Source: Hyphomicrobiales bacterium
GTDB lineage: Bacteria; Pseudomonadota; Alphaproteobacteria; Rhizobiales; Xanthobacteraceae
Assembly (NCBI GenBank): GCA_003140315.1
Contig: PLJS01000309.1
Location: 1 to 57,382 of the forward strand
Length of the DNA: 57,382 nt
Direction: 5' to 3'
Made by a program: the position numbers and the translations under genes. The notes under the pieces were generated by a model. It searched no databases, was not told the DNA's origin, and saw only the letters and a program-made list of their open reading frames with translations. Positions 34,178 through 42,968 of the stretch are shown here, piece after piece; position 1 is the stretch's first letter, and the number at the start of each line of letters is the position of its first letter.

Positions 34178-34620
34178 TGGGCGCTTCTTCGCCGGATGCG
34201 CACGGTGTTGAGCTGAACGATGCGGCCCGACGGCGACTCGACCCGGACGACCACGGTCTGCGGCATCCAGACGCTCGGCTTTTGCGGGTCGCTGAAATTG
34301 GAAAAGAACGGCAGCACGTCGACGCGCCAGCGGTGGCCAGCGAGCTCGCCGGAGAAATTGCCAATCTCCAGCGCGTCGCGATCCGGCAGGCCGGTCATGA
34401 TCGCGCGCGCGGTCTCGACCAGCGCGAGGCGCGCCGGCATGGACCGTGCGCCGCGCACCGTGACGGCGATCAGCGAGCCGATCGCGGCAAGCGATACGGC
34501 GAGGATCGAGAGCGCGACCAGCACTTCGATCAGCGTGAATCCTGCCGTCGCGCGCCGCCTGCGTCGTGCGTGCCGGCGCTGCTCCACTTCCACGTCGCTA
34601 GATCTGGTCGCGCGGGACAA
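34174..34620 (-). CDS. gspI: Minor pseudopilin GspI
   Basis: The protein has 148 residues if the ATG at 34620 is used, which makes it overlap gspH by 23 bases. A GTG at 34593, just after the gspH stop, is an alternative that still leaves a basic leader (RRHARRRRRATAG). Cleavage motif G-FTLIEVLVALSILAVS is normal with Glu5. The size and order between gspH and gspJ fit the GspI minor pseudopilin. The leader is unusually arginine-rich. Confidence 0.88.
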   Translation of the reverse strand: MSRATRSSDVEVEQRRHARRRRRATAGFTLIEVLVALSILAVSLAAIGSLIAVTVRGARSMPARLALVETARAIMTGLPDRDALEIGNFSGELAGHRWRVDVLPFFSNFSDPQKPSVWMPQTVVVRVESPSGRIVQLNTVRIRRRSAQ

Positions 34621-35134
34621 TCTCGATGCCTCCCGTCAACCAATTGACGCGCACCTCATAGCCGCTACCCGATCGCGTCAGCGCGATGACGCCCCCGCAC
34701 GACATTCCCGACGCGAAGAACCGGATGGTCGTGCCGTCGACGCGCTGATTGCAGCGCGCCGCGAGCGCCGCATCGAACGTCACGTCGTCCGGCAGCCGGA
34801 TGACGCGCCCGGTCGCGCCGGATCGGATCGATCGTGCCATCGGATCGACAAGCGTGGCGACCTGCGCGCGCCCGCGAATGGCGGCATTGCGGTCGGCGCG
34901 CAGCATCGCAGCGGTCTCCACCGCATAGGACTCGAGCCGCACACGCGAGGTACCGCGCGGGAGCGCCGGAACCACGATCGCGGCGAGAATGGCAATGATC
35001 GCGAGCGCGCACACGACTTCGATCAGCGTGAAGCCCGCTTCGCAGCTCGCAGCGTCAGCGCGTCCAGCTCGTGATGTCGGCAGCGGCGCCGGTGCCGCCT
35101 TCCGTCCCATCGGAGCCGTAGGAGATGATGTCAT
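34598..35134 (-). CDS. gspH: Minor pseudopilin GspH
   Basis: The protein has 178 residues from ATG 35134, which overlaps the end of gspG by 80 bases. A second ATG at 35110 shortens the overlap to 56. Nothing closer can serve as a start before the cleavage motif CEAG-FTLIEVVCALAIIAIL, so a long out-of-frame overlap is real. The domain after the helix (RAQVATLVDPMARSIRSG) fits GspH. The leader of about 34 residues is longer than usual for a pseudopilin, a consequence of the overlap. Confidence 0.87.
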   Translation of the reverse strand: MTSSPTAPMGRKAAPAPLPTSRAGRADAASCEAGFTLIEVVCALAIIAILAAIVVPALPRGTSRVRLESYAVETAAMLRADRNAAIRGRAQVATLVDPMARSIRSGATGRVIRLPDDVTFDAALAARCNQRVDGTTIRFFASGMSCGGVIALTRSGSGYEVRVNWLTGGIEIVPRDQI

Positions 35135-35513
35135 AGGTTCCGTGCTCTCCCGGCGAGCGGTAAACGTAAGGGTTGCCCCAGGGATCGGCGGGAACGAGCC
35201 CGCCTTTCAGATACGGCCCGTTCCACGCCGTCGTGCTGCCGGGGCGCTTCACCAGCGCGACCAAGCCCTCCGAGCTCGACGGATAACGGCCGACATCGAG
35301 ATAATAGAGGTCGAGCGCGCTGGAGAGGCTTTCGATCTGGATCTTCGCCGCCTTGGTCTTCGACTCGCTCAGGTAATTGAGCACCCGCGGGCCGACGAGC
35401 CCCATGATCAGGCCGATGATCGTGATCACGACCAGCAATTCGACCAGCGTGAAGCCGCGCTGGCCGCGCCGCGCGTTCGCGCTCCGTCTTTCCCGCACGC
35501 CAAACATGTCCAT
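35055..35513 (-). CDS. gspG: Major pseudopilin GspG
   Basis: This 152-residue protein has the leader ARRGQRG followed by FTLVELLVVITIIGLIMGLVGP, then YYLDVGRYPSSSEGL and the calcium-loop region DPWGNPYVYRSPGEHG to SYGSDG. All are strong marks of the major type II pseudopilin. It is the most conserved gene of the cluster after gspE and gspD and is expected in the highest amount. It follows gspF by 13 bases. Confidence 0.95.
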   Translation of the reverse strand: MDMFGVRERRSANARRGQRGFTLVELLVVITIIGLIMGLVGPRVLNYLSESKTKAAKIQIESLSSALDLYYLDVGRYPSSSEGLVALVKRPGSTTAWNGPYLKGGLVPADPWGNPYVYRSPGEHGTYDIISYGSDGTEGGTGAAADITSWTR

Positions 35514-35526
35514 GCCGTGCCGCCTC

Positions 35527-36747
35527 TCACCCGACGATCTGGCTGACCGACAAGAGCGACGTCATCACCGATACGATCAGGCCGCCGACCACGATGCTGA
35601 TCGTTATGATCGCCAGAGGCCCCGCGATGGCGACCACGCGATCGAGGCTGCGCTGAAGCTTGGCCTCGTAGAACTCGGCGACGCGCGCCGCGAGCATCGG
35701 CAACTGCCCGGTCTCTTCGCCCAAGCGTAACATGCGCACCGCCATGGAGGGAAGCGCGGCCGTGTTGGCGAGCGCGTCGGACAGCTTGCCGCCGTGGCGC
35801 ACCCGCTCCACGGTGCTGGTCCAGATCTGCGGATCGCCGGTCGTCGCCATCATGTCGGCGAGGATGCGCAGCGCGGTCGTGAGCGGAACCGCGCTGCCGA
35901 GCAGGACCCCCAGGTTCCGACAGAACAACGCCGTGCGGTGGAAGGTCAGTACCGGACGGATCAGGGGCAAGCGCGCCAGCATCGACATGATGGCGATGCG
36001 CACTTTCGGACGGCGCAGCAGCAGCCAACCTCCGACGATCGCGATCACGACCGCCACGCCGATCACCTGCCCATGCGCGCGCAGGAAGTCGGACAACGCG
36101 ATGAAAGTCGCGACGACGGGATCGAGCTTGGCGTTGAAGTCGCGCAGCACGGAGGCGAACTGCGGCAGCACGAAAAGAAGGAAGAACATGAGCACGCATG
36201 TCGCGGCGAACAGGATGAAGGCCGGATAGCGCAGCGCATCGGTCAGCTTGCGCCGCAGCATCTCGGAGCGCGAGCGTTCGTCGGCAAGTACCTGCAGGAT
36301 CTGGTCGAGCGTGCCCGACGCTTCGCCGACGCGCACGAGCGCCACGTACATCGGCGGAAACAGGGACGGGTGGCGCGCGAGCGCCTCGCCGAAGCTTTCG
36401 CCCGCCATCACGTTGCCGCGGATCTTCGCGACCGTTGGGCGCAGCCGCCCGATATCGACGTCGGTCGACAACAGCTCGAGCGCGTCGTCGAGCCGCGCGC
36501 TGGCCTTGAGCAGGAGAGCGAGATCGAGGGTGAAGACCGTGACGTCCTCGGCGCGGGCATGCTGGCCGAAATTGAGATTGAAATGGAAGCGTCCGCCGTC
36601 GGAGGCGACCTCTTCGGTGACGGTATCGACCGGCACGAGGCCGAGATACTCGATGCGGCGCGCGACTTCGGCGGCGGTCGGCGCCGAGATCGAGCCGCTT
36701 ACCAACTCGCCGCCCTGGGTCAACGCCTTGTAACGATAGCTCGGCAC
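35527..36747 (-). CDS. gspF: Type II secretion inner-membrane platform protein GspF
   Basis: This 406-residue protein starts MPSYRYKALTQGGELVSG, the standard GspF/PilC opening. It has two T2SSF domains (about 70-195 and 270-395) and three membrane segments (about 170, 220 and 380). The motif GEASGTLDQILQVLADERSR in the first domain and its counterpart LGEETGQLPMLAARVAEFYE in the second are typical. It is the rotor-like platform on which GspE acts. Four bases separate it from the gspE stop. Confidence 0.94.
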   Translation of the reverse strand: MPSYRYKALTQGGELVSGSISAPTAAEVARRIEYLGLVPVDTVTEEVASDGGRFHFNLNFGQHARAEDVTVFTLDLALLLKASARLDDALELLSTDVDIGRLRPTVAKIRGNVMAGESFGEALARHPSLFPPMYVALVRVGEASGTLDQILQVLADERSRSEMLRRKLTDALRYPAFILFAATCVLMFFLLFVLPQFASVLRDFNAKLDPVVATFIALSDFLRAHGQVIGVAVVIAIVGGWLLLRRPKVRIAIMSMLARLPLIRPVLTFHRTALFCRNLGVLLGSAVPLTTALRILADMMATTGDPQIWTSTVERVRHGGKLSDALANTAALPSMAVRMLRLGEETGQLPMLAARVAEFYEAKLQRSLDRVVAIAGPLAIITISIVVGGLIVSVMTSLLSVSQIVG

Positions 36748-36751
36748 GGGC

Positions 36752-38437
36752 TCACCGCACGGTGGTCACGCGGAGCACCTCGGCCGCCGAGGTCACTCCG
36801 GCGCGGCATTTGGCGATGGCGTCGTCGATCATGGTGGTGGCGCCGGCCTTGATCGCCGCCTGCTCGATCGTGCCGGAATCGGTATCCGACTTGATCAAGT
36901 CGCGCACGGGCCCGATCATCTCGATCATCTCGAATACGCCGGTGCGTCCCCGGTAGCCGGTGCCGCCGCAGCGCTCGCAACCGTGTGGCTCGTGCACGGT
37001 ATCGCCGATGGTAAAGCCGAGCGCCGCGTAGCGCGGGTCGGCGGTGAGATCGGACGCGCGCAGCGGGTGCTTCACCTTGCAGCGATCGCACAGGATGCGC
37101 ACCAGCCGCTGGGCGAGCACGGCGCGCAGCGTCGATTTCAACAGAAAGCCCTCCACGCCGAGGTCGAGCAGGCGCGGGACCGCGGCGGCGGCGGTTTCGG
37201 TGTGCAGCGTCGTCAGCACGAGATGGCCGGTCAACGCGGCATGGACCGCGATGTGAGCGGTCTCGGCGTCGCGCACCTCGCCGACCATGATGACGTCCGG
37301 GTCCTGGCGCACGAAGGCGCGCAGCGCGGTGGAGAAGGTCAGCCCGATCTGCGGCCTGATCTGCGACTGGTTGACGCCGTGGATCTCGTATTCGACCGGA
37401 TCCTCGATGGTCAGGATCTTGCGCGTGCTCTCGTTCAGGATGGTGAGCATCGTGGCGAGCGTGGTGGTCTTGCCGCTACCGGTCGGGCCGGTGACGACGA
37501 TCATGCCGTGCGGGAGCGCGAGCAGCCGGTTGATGATCGTCTCGTCGGCGTCGGAGAGGCCGAGCTTCTCGATCTCGAGCAGCCCGCGGTCGCGCGGCAA
37601 CAACCGGATCACGGCGGACTCGCCGTGCTGCGTCGGCATCGTGGCGACGCGCATGTCGAGGTCGGAGCGCGCGACTTTGAGCCGCGCGGCGCCGTCCTGC
37701 GGCAACCGGCGCTCTGCGATGTTGAGGCCGGCGAGGATCTTGATGCGCGAGATCAGCGCCTGCGGCAGCGCGCCCGCCGGCGTCGGCACCGGACGCAACA
37801 GGCCGTCGACACGCATCCGTATCACGAGACCGGAGCGGAACGGCTCGATGTGGATGTCGGTTGCGCGCAGCTCGGAGGCTTTCTCCAGGAGGTCGTTCAC
37901 GGCGCGCACCACCGGCGCGCCGCTGGCAAGATCGCGCAGGCTCTCGACGTCGTCATCGGCGCGCGCAAGCGAGGCCTCGCCCGCCTCCGAGGCATCGGCC
38001 TCGTCCTCGCCCAACCGCTCGTTGAGGACGGTGTCGATATCCTCGTAGGAGGCGATCTCGACCGCGACCGGCCCGCCGAGCACGATCTCGGCGGCGCGCA
38101 CCGCCGCGCCGTCGTTCGGGTCGGCGACCGCAAGCCTCAAGGCGCCGCTGGGGGTCTCATAGGGAAACACCTGCGTCTCGCGCACGAATCGGCGGGAGAA
38201 GCGCCCCACCAGGGACGCGGCGGCGAGGAGTTGCGGCAGCGCCACGCGCGGAAGCCGGTAGAAGCGGGACACCTCGTCGGCGAAGTCGTTCGCCGAGACG
38301 TCGGTCATTTCCCACAGGTCCCGGAGCGTCTTCTCCCCGACGCGGCTAGGGGAATTCAACCTGGACAATAGATCGGAAGTATTCGGACTCTTGGCCGACA
38401 AGTATATGGCAAATTCTTCTGTAATATTTGCGGCCAT
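36752..38437 (-). CDS. gspE: Type II secretion ATPase GspE
   Basis: The protein has 561 residues from ATG 38437. The open frame runs far upstream as antisense of gspD and was trimmed at the first plausible start (MAANITEEFAIYL). An N-terminal GspE domain (about 35-150) is followed by the ATPase core with Walker A GPTGSGKTTT, Asp box EDPVEYEIHG, Walker B region VIMVGEVRDAETA and a His box. A zinc site is made by CDRC and CERC. It energises pseudopilus assembly. It is the first gene of the gspE-F-G-H-I-J-K-L-M operon, divergent from gspD. Confidence 0.94.
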   Translation of the reverse strand: MAANITEEFAIYLSAKSPNTSDLLSRLNSPSRVGEKTLRDLWEMTDVSANDFADEVSRFYRLPRVALPQLLAAASLVGRFSRRFVRETQVFPYETPSGALRLAVADPNDGAAVRAAEIVLGGPVAVEIASYEDIDTVLNERLGEDEADASEAGEASLARADDDVESLRDLASGAPVVRAVNDLLEKASELRATDIHIEPFRSGLVIRMRVDGLLRPVPTPAGALPQALISRIKILAGLNIAERRLPQDGAARLKVARSDLDMRVATMPTQHGESAVIRLLPRDRGLLEIEKLGLSDADETIINRLLALPHGMIVVTGPTGSGKTTTLATMLTILNESTRKILTIEDPVEYEIHGVNQSQIRPQIGLTFSTALRAFVRQDPDVIMVGEVRDAETAHIAVHAALTGHLVLTTLHTETAAAAVPRLLDLGVEGFLLKSTLRAVLAQRLVRILCDRCKVKHPLRASDLTADPRYAALGFTIGDTVHEPHGCERCGGTGYRGRTGVFEMIEMIGPVRDLIKSDTDSGTIEQAAIKAGATTMIDDAIAKCRAGVTSAAEVLRVTTVR

Positions 38438-38605
38438 TGACGCAGTTACCCAGCCGACGTCAGCGTCTTTATCGCGCGAAGAACAGAATTCGTGCCCGAG
38501 AGAACGCTCGTTAATTATCACAAAAAAAGCAGTCGTGTCAATTTGGTAGACCGTGACTCTGCGAGTGCTCTGAGCGACACTGCCGATGTCTGGGTGAGGC
38601 ACGGG
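38438..38605. other. Divergent promoter region between gspE and gspD
   Basis: This 168-base stretch separates the two divergent halves of the secretion cluster. It contains the gspE promoter candidate and an A-run (38522-38528). I saw no clear palindrome that would mark a shared operator. A GTG-started extension of gspD would cross most of it, but it carries no family sequence. Confidence 0.5.
38514..38541 (-). promoter_or_regulatory. Candidate sigma-70-type promoter for the gspE operon
   Basis: On the minus strand a perfect TTGACA (38536-38541) and GATAAT (38514-38519) are separated by 16 bases that include a T-run. Transcription would start about 70 bases before the gspE ATG. The same stretch lies inside a possible longer N-terminus of gspD, which is another reason to prefer the downstream gspD start. 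Confidence 0.5.
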
Positions 38606-40819
38606 ATGTCCGGTTGGGGCGGTAACTCGCGAGTGGTGCGCGGCGGTTTCCTTGCCGCCTGCATCGGTATTGCGGCAGGCGTCGCGGCCTGCAACGTGCT
38701 GTCGAACGACGACGCCCAGCGCGGTCCCGACGTCTTCGACAAGGTCCGCTCCATCGACCTTTTGCCGCGCTTTCCGCAGCAGACCGGGGTTACGACGACG
38801 GGGCCGACCGAAGGCACCCGCCCCGTGACCTACAACGGCGCGCAGGCCCTCCCGCCCGGCACTGTGCAGCCTTCCGCGGATGGCGAGGGTTTTGAGCTCA
38901 ACTTCGAGAACACGCCGGTCACGGCGGTCGCCAAGGTGATCCTCGGCGACATCCTCAGTACCGGCTACACCATCGATCCGCGCGTGCAGGGCACGGTCAG
39001 CCTTGCGTCGGGACGTCCGGTGCCGAAGGGCGACCTCCTGTTCGTGCTCGAAAGCGCGTTGCGCATGAGCAATGTCGCGCTCGTGCACGAGGGGCGCGGC
39101 TATCGCATCGTCCCCACGGCGGACGCGCTCGGCAGCGGCACCATCGATGCGGCGGGCCGCGTCGAGGCCGGGTTCGGCATCACGGTCGTCCCATTGCGTT
39201 TCGTGTCGGCGACGACGCTGTCCAAGCTCCTCGATGGTTTTGCCGTAAAGCAGGGCTCGGTCCGGGTCGATCCGACCCGCAACCTCGTCCTGATCCAGGG
39301 CGCCGGCGCCGAGCGCCGCAGCATCGTGGATACCGTATTGACCTTCGATGCGGATTGGATGCGCGGCCAGTCGGTCGGTATCTACCCGGTGCGCAACAGC
39401 ACGCCGGAGCCGCTGATCAGCGAGCTCGAGCGCATCATGGATACCGGCGAAGGCGGGATGAGCCAGAGCCTGATCAAGTTGCAGCCGGTCGCGCGCATGA
39501 ACGCCATCATGGTGGTGACGAGCCAGCCGAACCTCTTGCGCACCGCCGCGATGTGGATCAGCCGGCTCGACAAATCCGATACGACCTCGACCGGGGTGCG
39601 AGTCTACCGGGTGCGTTACGGCGACGCCAAGCAGATCGCGGGGCTGCTCAACGACGTCTTCACCGGTCACGCGCAGGCAAGCGGCCTCGATACGCCGACC
39701 AACCAGATCGCGCCTGGCGCCGGCGTGGTCCAGCTCTCGACCGGCGACCGCAATGCGCCGACGACCTCTGCGCTGCAAATTCCGAGCGCGCGGGTCCAGC
39801 CCGGCGCGCCCAGTACGGCAACGCCGCCGGCGGCATTCGGTGACCGTTTCGCCGCGCCGGGGCGAACCACCACGGGTAGTCCTAACGCGGCGGCAGCGGT
39901 CCTGCCCAACGTGCGCATCACGGCGGACGTCGTGAACAACACGCTGCTGATCTACGCCAACCAGGAAAGCTACCGCATCATCGAGCAGACGCTGCGCCAG
40001 ATCGACCGGCCGCAGCTTCAGGTCGCGATTGACGCGACCATCGCCGAGATCACGCTCAACGACAGCCTGAGCTACGGCGTCCAGTTCTTCCTCAAGAGCC
40101 AGGATCTGGGGCTTGGCTCCGACAAGGGTTCGGGCGTGCTGAGCCGGACCGCGAGCCAGGTCCTGACCCGGCCGCTGCCCGGCTTCAATTTCCTGCTCGG
40201 CACGGAACTTGAGCCGAGGCTCATTCTCGACGCGCTGCATACCGTTTCCGACGTCAAGGTCCTGTCCACGCCCTCGGTCGTCGTGATGGACAACCAGGTC
40301 GCGACGCTGCAGGTCGGCGACCAGGTGCCGATCACGACCGCGAGCGCGACCGTGCTCAGCGGCACCGGCGCGCCGGTCGTCAACACGATCGACTACCGCA
40401 ACACGGGCGTGATCCTGCGCGTCGTGCCGCGCGTCAATTCCAACGGCAATGTCCTGCTCGACATCGAGCAGGAAATCAGCGCCGTCACGCCGGCGACGTC
40501 CGGCTCGCTCACGCCGACCGTCTCGCAGCGCAAGGTCAAGAGCTCGATCGCGGTCGCGAGCGGCCAGACGGTGCTGCTTGCGGGCCTCATCAGCGAGACC
40601 ACGCAGAATAACCGCTCCGGTATTCCGCTGGTCGATCAGTTCGACCTCGGCAAGCTGATCGGCAGCAATACCAAGAGCACGATCCGCACTGAGCTCATCA
40701 TGTTCATCCGACCGCAAATCATCCGCGACGGCGTCGATGCGATGCGGGTGGCCGAGGAGCTGCGCACGAAGCTGAAGGGCAGGCTGGGCGTGGTCGAGCC
40801 GGGCACGCGCCAGCGCTAG
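38606..40819 (+). CDS. gspD: Type II secretion outer-membrane secretin GspD, predicted lipoprotein
   Basis: The protein has 737 residues from an ATG preceded by GAGG. A GTG at 38492 would add 38 residues before the signal sequence and overlap the likely gspE promoter. The N-terminus has a signal with a lipobox ending VAAC, predicted acylation at Cys29 (a second LAAC lies at Cys19). N0 and three N domains follow, then the secretin domain with the VPITTASATV and NTGVILRVVPRV segments. It forms the outer-membrane channel. Being a lipoprotein, it may reach the outer membrane without a GspS pilotin, and no gspS gene is seen. The region at about residues 355-430 is Pro/Thr/Gly-rich. Confidence 0.93.
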   Translation: MSGWGGNSRVVRGGFLAACIGIAAGVAACNVLSNDDAQRGPDVFDKVRSIDLLPRFPQQTGVTTTGPTEGTRPVTYNGAQALPPGTVQPSADGEGFELNFENTPVTAVAKVILGDILSTGYTIDPRVQGTVSLASGRPVPKGDLLFVLESALRMSNVALVHEGRGYRIVPTADALGSGTIDAAGRVEAGFGITVVPLRFVSATTLSKLLDGFAVKQGSVRVDPTRNLVLIQGAGAERRSIVDTVLTFDADWMRGQSVGIYPVRNSTPEPLISELERIMDTGEGGMSQSLIKLQPVARMNAIMVVTSQPNLLRTAAMWISRLDKSDTTSTGVRVYRVRYGDAKQIAGLLNDVFTGHAQASGLDTPTNQIAPGAGVVQLSTGDRNAPTTSALQIPSARVQPGAPSTATPPAAFGDRFAAPGRTTTGSPNAAAAVLPNVRITADVVNNTLLIYANQESYRIIEQTLRQIDRPQLQVAIDATIAEITLNDSLSYGVQFFLKSQDLGLGSDKGSGVLSRTASQVLTRPLPGFNFLLGTELEPRLILDALHTVSDVKVLSTPSVVVMDNQVATLQVGDQVPITTASATVLSGTGAPVVNTIDYRNTGVILRVVPRVNSNGNVLLDIEQEISAVTPATSGSLTPTVSQRKVKSSIAVASGQTVLLAGLISETTQNNRSGIPLVDQFDLGKLIGSNTKSTIRTELIMFIRPQIIRDGVDAMRVAEELRTKLKGRLGVVEPGTRQR

Positions 40820-40839
40820 AGCGCCTTGCGGCACAGCCA

Positions 40840-41406
40840 ATGCGGCACGCGAACTGGGCCAATGCCGCCGCCGGGATCGCCGCACTCGCCGCCGTCATCG
40901 TCAGCATCCTCGCTGTTCCGGGCCTGCGCGGCGTTCTCGGCGCCGGCCTTGCGCTGATCGCGGCGGCGATCGCGATCATCGATGCGCGGCGCTTCATCAT
41001 CCCGGACGAGCTCAACGCGGCCGCGCTGGTCCTGGCGCTCGCGCACGCCTGGGCGCTCGCGCCGCACGCCGCCATGGAGGTGGTCGGTCTCGCGCTCCTG
41101 CGCGGCGCGGTATTGGCGCTGCTGTTCCTCGGACTGCATTTGATCTATCGGCGGCTGCGTGGACGCGATGGCATCGGGCTCGGAGACGTCAAGCTCGCGG
41201 GCGTCGCGGGCGTCTGGCTCGACTGGCTGACCACCACGCTTGCGATCGAGATCGCGGCGCTCGCGGCGCTGGCATTCTTCGCCGTGTGGCATTTCGCCGG
41301 GGGCCGCGCCGTGAGCGTCACGACCCGCGTGCCGTTCGGTGTCTTCCTGGCGCCGGCGATCTGGCTCGCCTGGCTGATCGAAGCGGTGTTTCTGACGTCG
41401 CTCTGA
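40840..41406 (+). CDS. gspO: Prepilin peptidase GspO, peptidase domain only
   Basis: This 188-residue membrane protein has the two catalytic aspartates of A24 prepilin peptidases: Asp48 in IIDARRFIIPDELN and Asp116 in GIGLGDVKLAG. It lacks the N-terminal cytoplasmic domain with cysteine pairs and methyltransferase function found in standard GspO/PilD (about 280 residues), and so resembles CpaA/TadV-sized enzymes. It lies 20 bases after gspD and should cleave the leaders of GspG, H, I, J and K. Another protein may methylate the pseudopilins, or methylation may be missing. Confidence 0.88.
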   Translation: MRHANWANAAAGIAALAAVIVSILAVPGLRGVLGAGLALIAAAIAIIDARRFIIPDELNAAALVLALAHAWALAPHAAMEVVGLALLRGAVLALLFLGLHLIYRRLRGRDGIGLGDVKLAGVAGVWLDWLTTTLAIEIAALAALAFFAVWHFAGGRAVSVTTRVPFGVFLAPAIWLAWLIEAVFLTSL

Positions 41407-41423
41407 CGGGCAGGGCGCGACGC

Positions 41424-42968
41424 CTACTCCATCACCTCGACGGCCACCTTCTTGCCGCGCAATGACGCGGTCGAGCCGATCGCGATCACGAACGGGATCG
41501 ACAAAACGCAAATCGCCGTCAGCAGCATGAAGTCATTAGCATAGGCCATGATCGAGGCCTGTATGGTGAGCATCTGATCGGCGAGCGCGCGGCCCTGGTC
41601 GGTCGCGAGATCGAGCCAGCGGGTCACGTCCGGCGCCTGCAGGGCATCGTTGAACGGCGAGATGTGCTCGGCGAGCTGGCTGTAGAACACGGTCGTCTTG
41701 CTGGTCAGGTTCGCGATCACGACCGAGATGCCGGCGGAGCTTGCGACGTTACGCACCAGCGTCAGCATGCCGGTGCCGTCGGTGCGCAGGTGGGAGGGAA
41801 GGGACAGAAACGCGACCGTGCTCAGCGGGATGAACACGAACCCCATGCCGAGACCCTGCACCAGGCCGCAGATCACGATCTCCCGGCCCGAGGTGTCGTC
41901 GGTGAATCCGGTCATCTGATACATCGTTATGGCGGTGAGCGTCAGCCCGACGAGGATCAGGTAGCGCGCTTCCACCATCCGCAAGAGCCGGCCGATCATC
42001 GCCATGCCGACCAGCGTGCCGACGCCGCGCGAAGCAAGCAGCCAGCCGGTCGTCATGATCGGGTAGCCGAGGACGTTCTGCATGAAGGGGGCGGCCAACG
42101 CCATGCTGGAAAACAGCATCAGCCCCATGATCATCATGAAGAAACAGCCGATGAGGAAATTGCGATCGCGGAAGATCACGAAGCGCAGGAATGGCTCCGG
42201 AGTCGTGAACGAGTGCGCGAAGAAGTAGTAGAAGCCGACGATCGCGATGATCAGCTCGGCGACGATCTCGGGGGAATCGAACCAGCCGAGCTGCTCGCCG
42301 CGGTCGAGCATGAGCTGCATGGCGCCGATGCCGACGCCGAGCGCCAGAAAACCGAACCAGTCGAAGCGCAGATGCGACTGCTGCCGGGTCTCGTCCATGA
42401 ACGCCAGAAGGCCGACGACCGTCAGGATGCCGACCGGCAGGTTGACGAGAAATACCCAGTGCCACGAATAGTTCTCGGTGAGGAAGCCGCCGAGCGTCGG
42501 CCCCATGATGGGCCCGAGCATCACGCCGACGCCCCAGATGCCCATCGCCTGCCCGCGCTGCTCGATCGGATAGGCGTCGAGCATCACGGCCTGCGAGAGC
42601 GGGACCAGTGCCGCGCCGCACATGCCCTGCATCAGGCGAAAGAGGACGATCTGCTCGATATTCTGCGACAGCGCGCATAACAGCGACGCGACCGTGAAAC
42701 CGGCGACGCAGACGATGAACAGCTTCTTGCGGCCGAAACGGTCTGAGAGCCAGCCGACCGGCGCCGTCATCACGGCGGCCGCCACGATGTAGGACGTCAG
42801 CACCCAGCTGATCTGGTCCTGCGCGGCCGAGAGGCTGCCCTGCATGTAGGGAAGCGCCACGTTGGCGATCGTGGTGTCGAGCGCCTGCATGATGGTCGCC
42901 GTCATGGCGAACACGGTCAGCATCGCGCGCCGTGCCCCTGGGGACATGCTGGCGCCGAAGGAGCTCAT
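41424..42968 (-). CDS. DHA2-family MFS multidrug exporter (EmrB/QacA type)
   Basis: This 514-residue protein has 14 predicted membrane segments. MFS motif A reads GWLSDRFGRKKLFI (about 60-73), and a motif C-like region GPIMGPTLGGFL lies in helix 5. It is an inner-membrane drug:proton antiporter of the EmrB branch. It overlaps the stop of the HlyD-type adaptor gene by four bases, the normal emrA-emrB arrangement. A MarR regulator gene starts the operon. Substrates are not predictable. Confidence 0.92.
   Translation of the reverse strand: MSSFGASMSPGARRAMLTVFAMTATIMQALDTTIANVALPYMQGSLSAAQDQISWVLTSYIVAAAVMTAPVGWLSDRFGRKKLFIVCVAGFTVASLLCALSQNIEQIVLFRLMQGMCGAALVPLSQAVMLDAYPIEQRGQAMGIWGVGVMLGPIMGPTLGGFLTENYSWHWVFLVNLPVGILTVVGLLAFMDETRQQSHLRFDWFGFLALGVGIGAMQLMLDRGEQLGWFDSPEIVAELIIAIVGFYYFFAHSFTTPEPFLRFVIFRDRNFLIGCFFMMIMGLMLFSSMALAAPFMQNVLGYPIMTTGWLLASRGVGTLVGMAMIGRLLRMVEARYLILVGLTLTAITMYQMTGFTDDTSGREIVICGLVQGLGMGFVFIPLSTVAFLSLPSHLRTDGTGMLTLVRNVASSAGISVVIANLTSKTTVFYSQLAEHISPFNDALQAPDVTRWLDLATDQGRALADQMLTIQASIMAYANDFMLLTAICVLSIPFVIAIGSTASLRGKKVAVEVME

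Noticed and set aside
38438-40885. Upstream extension of the gspE reading frame by 816 codons
   Set aside because: It is antisense to gspD and has no recognisable sequence; gspE family sequence starts only after 38437.
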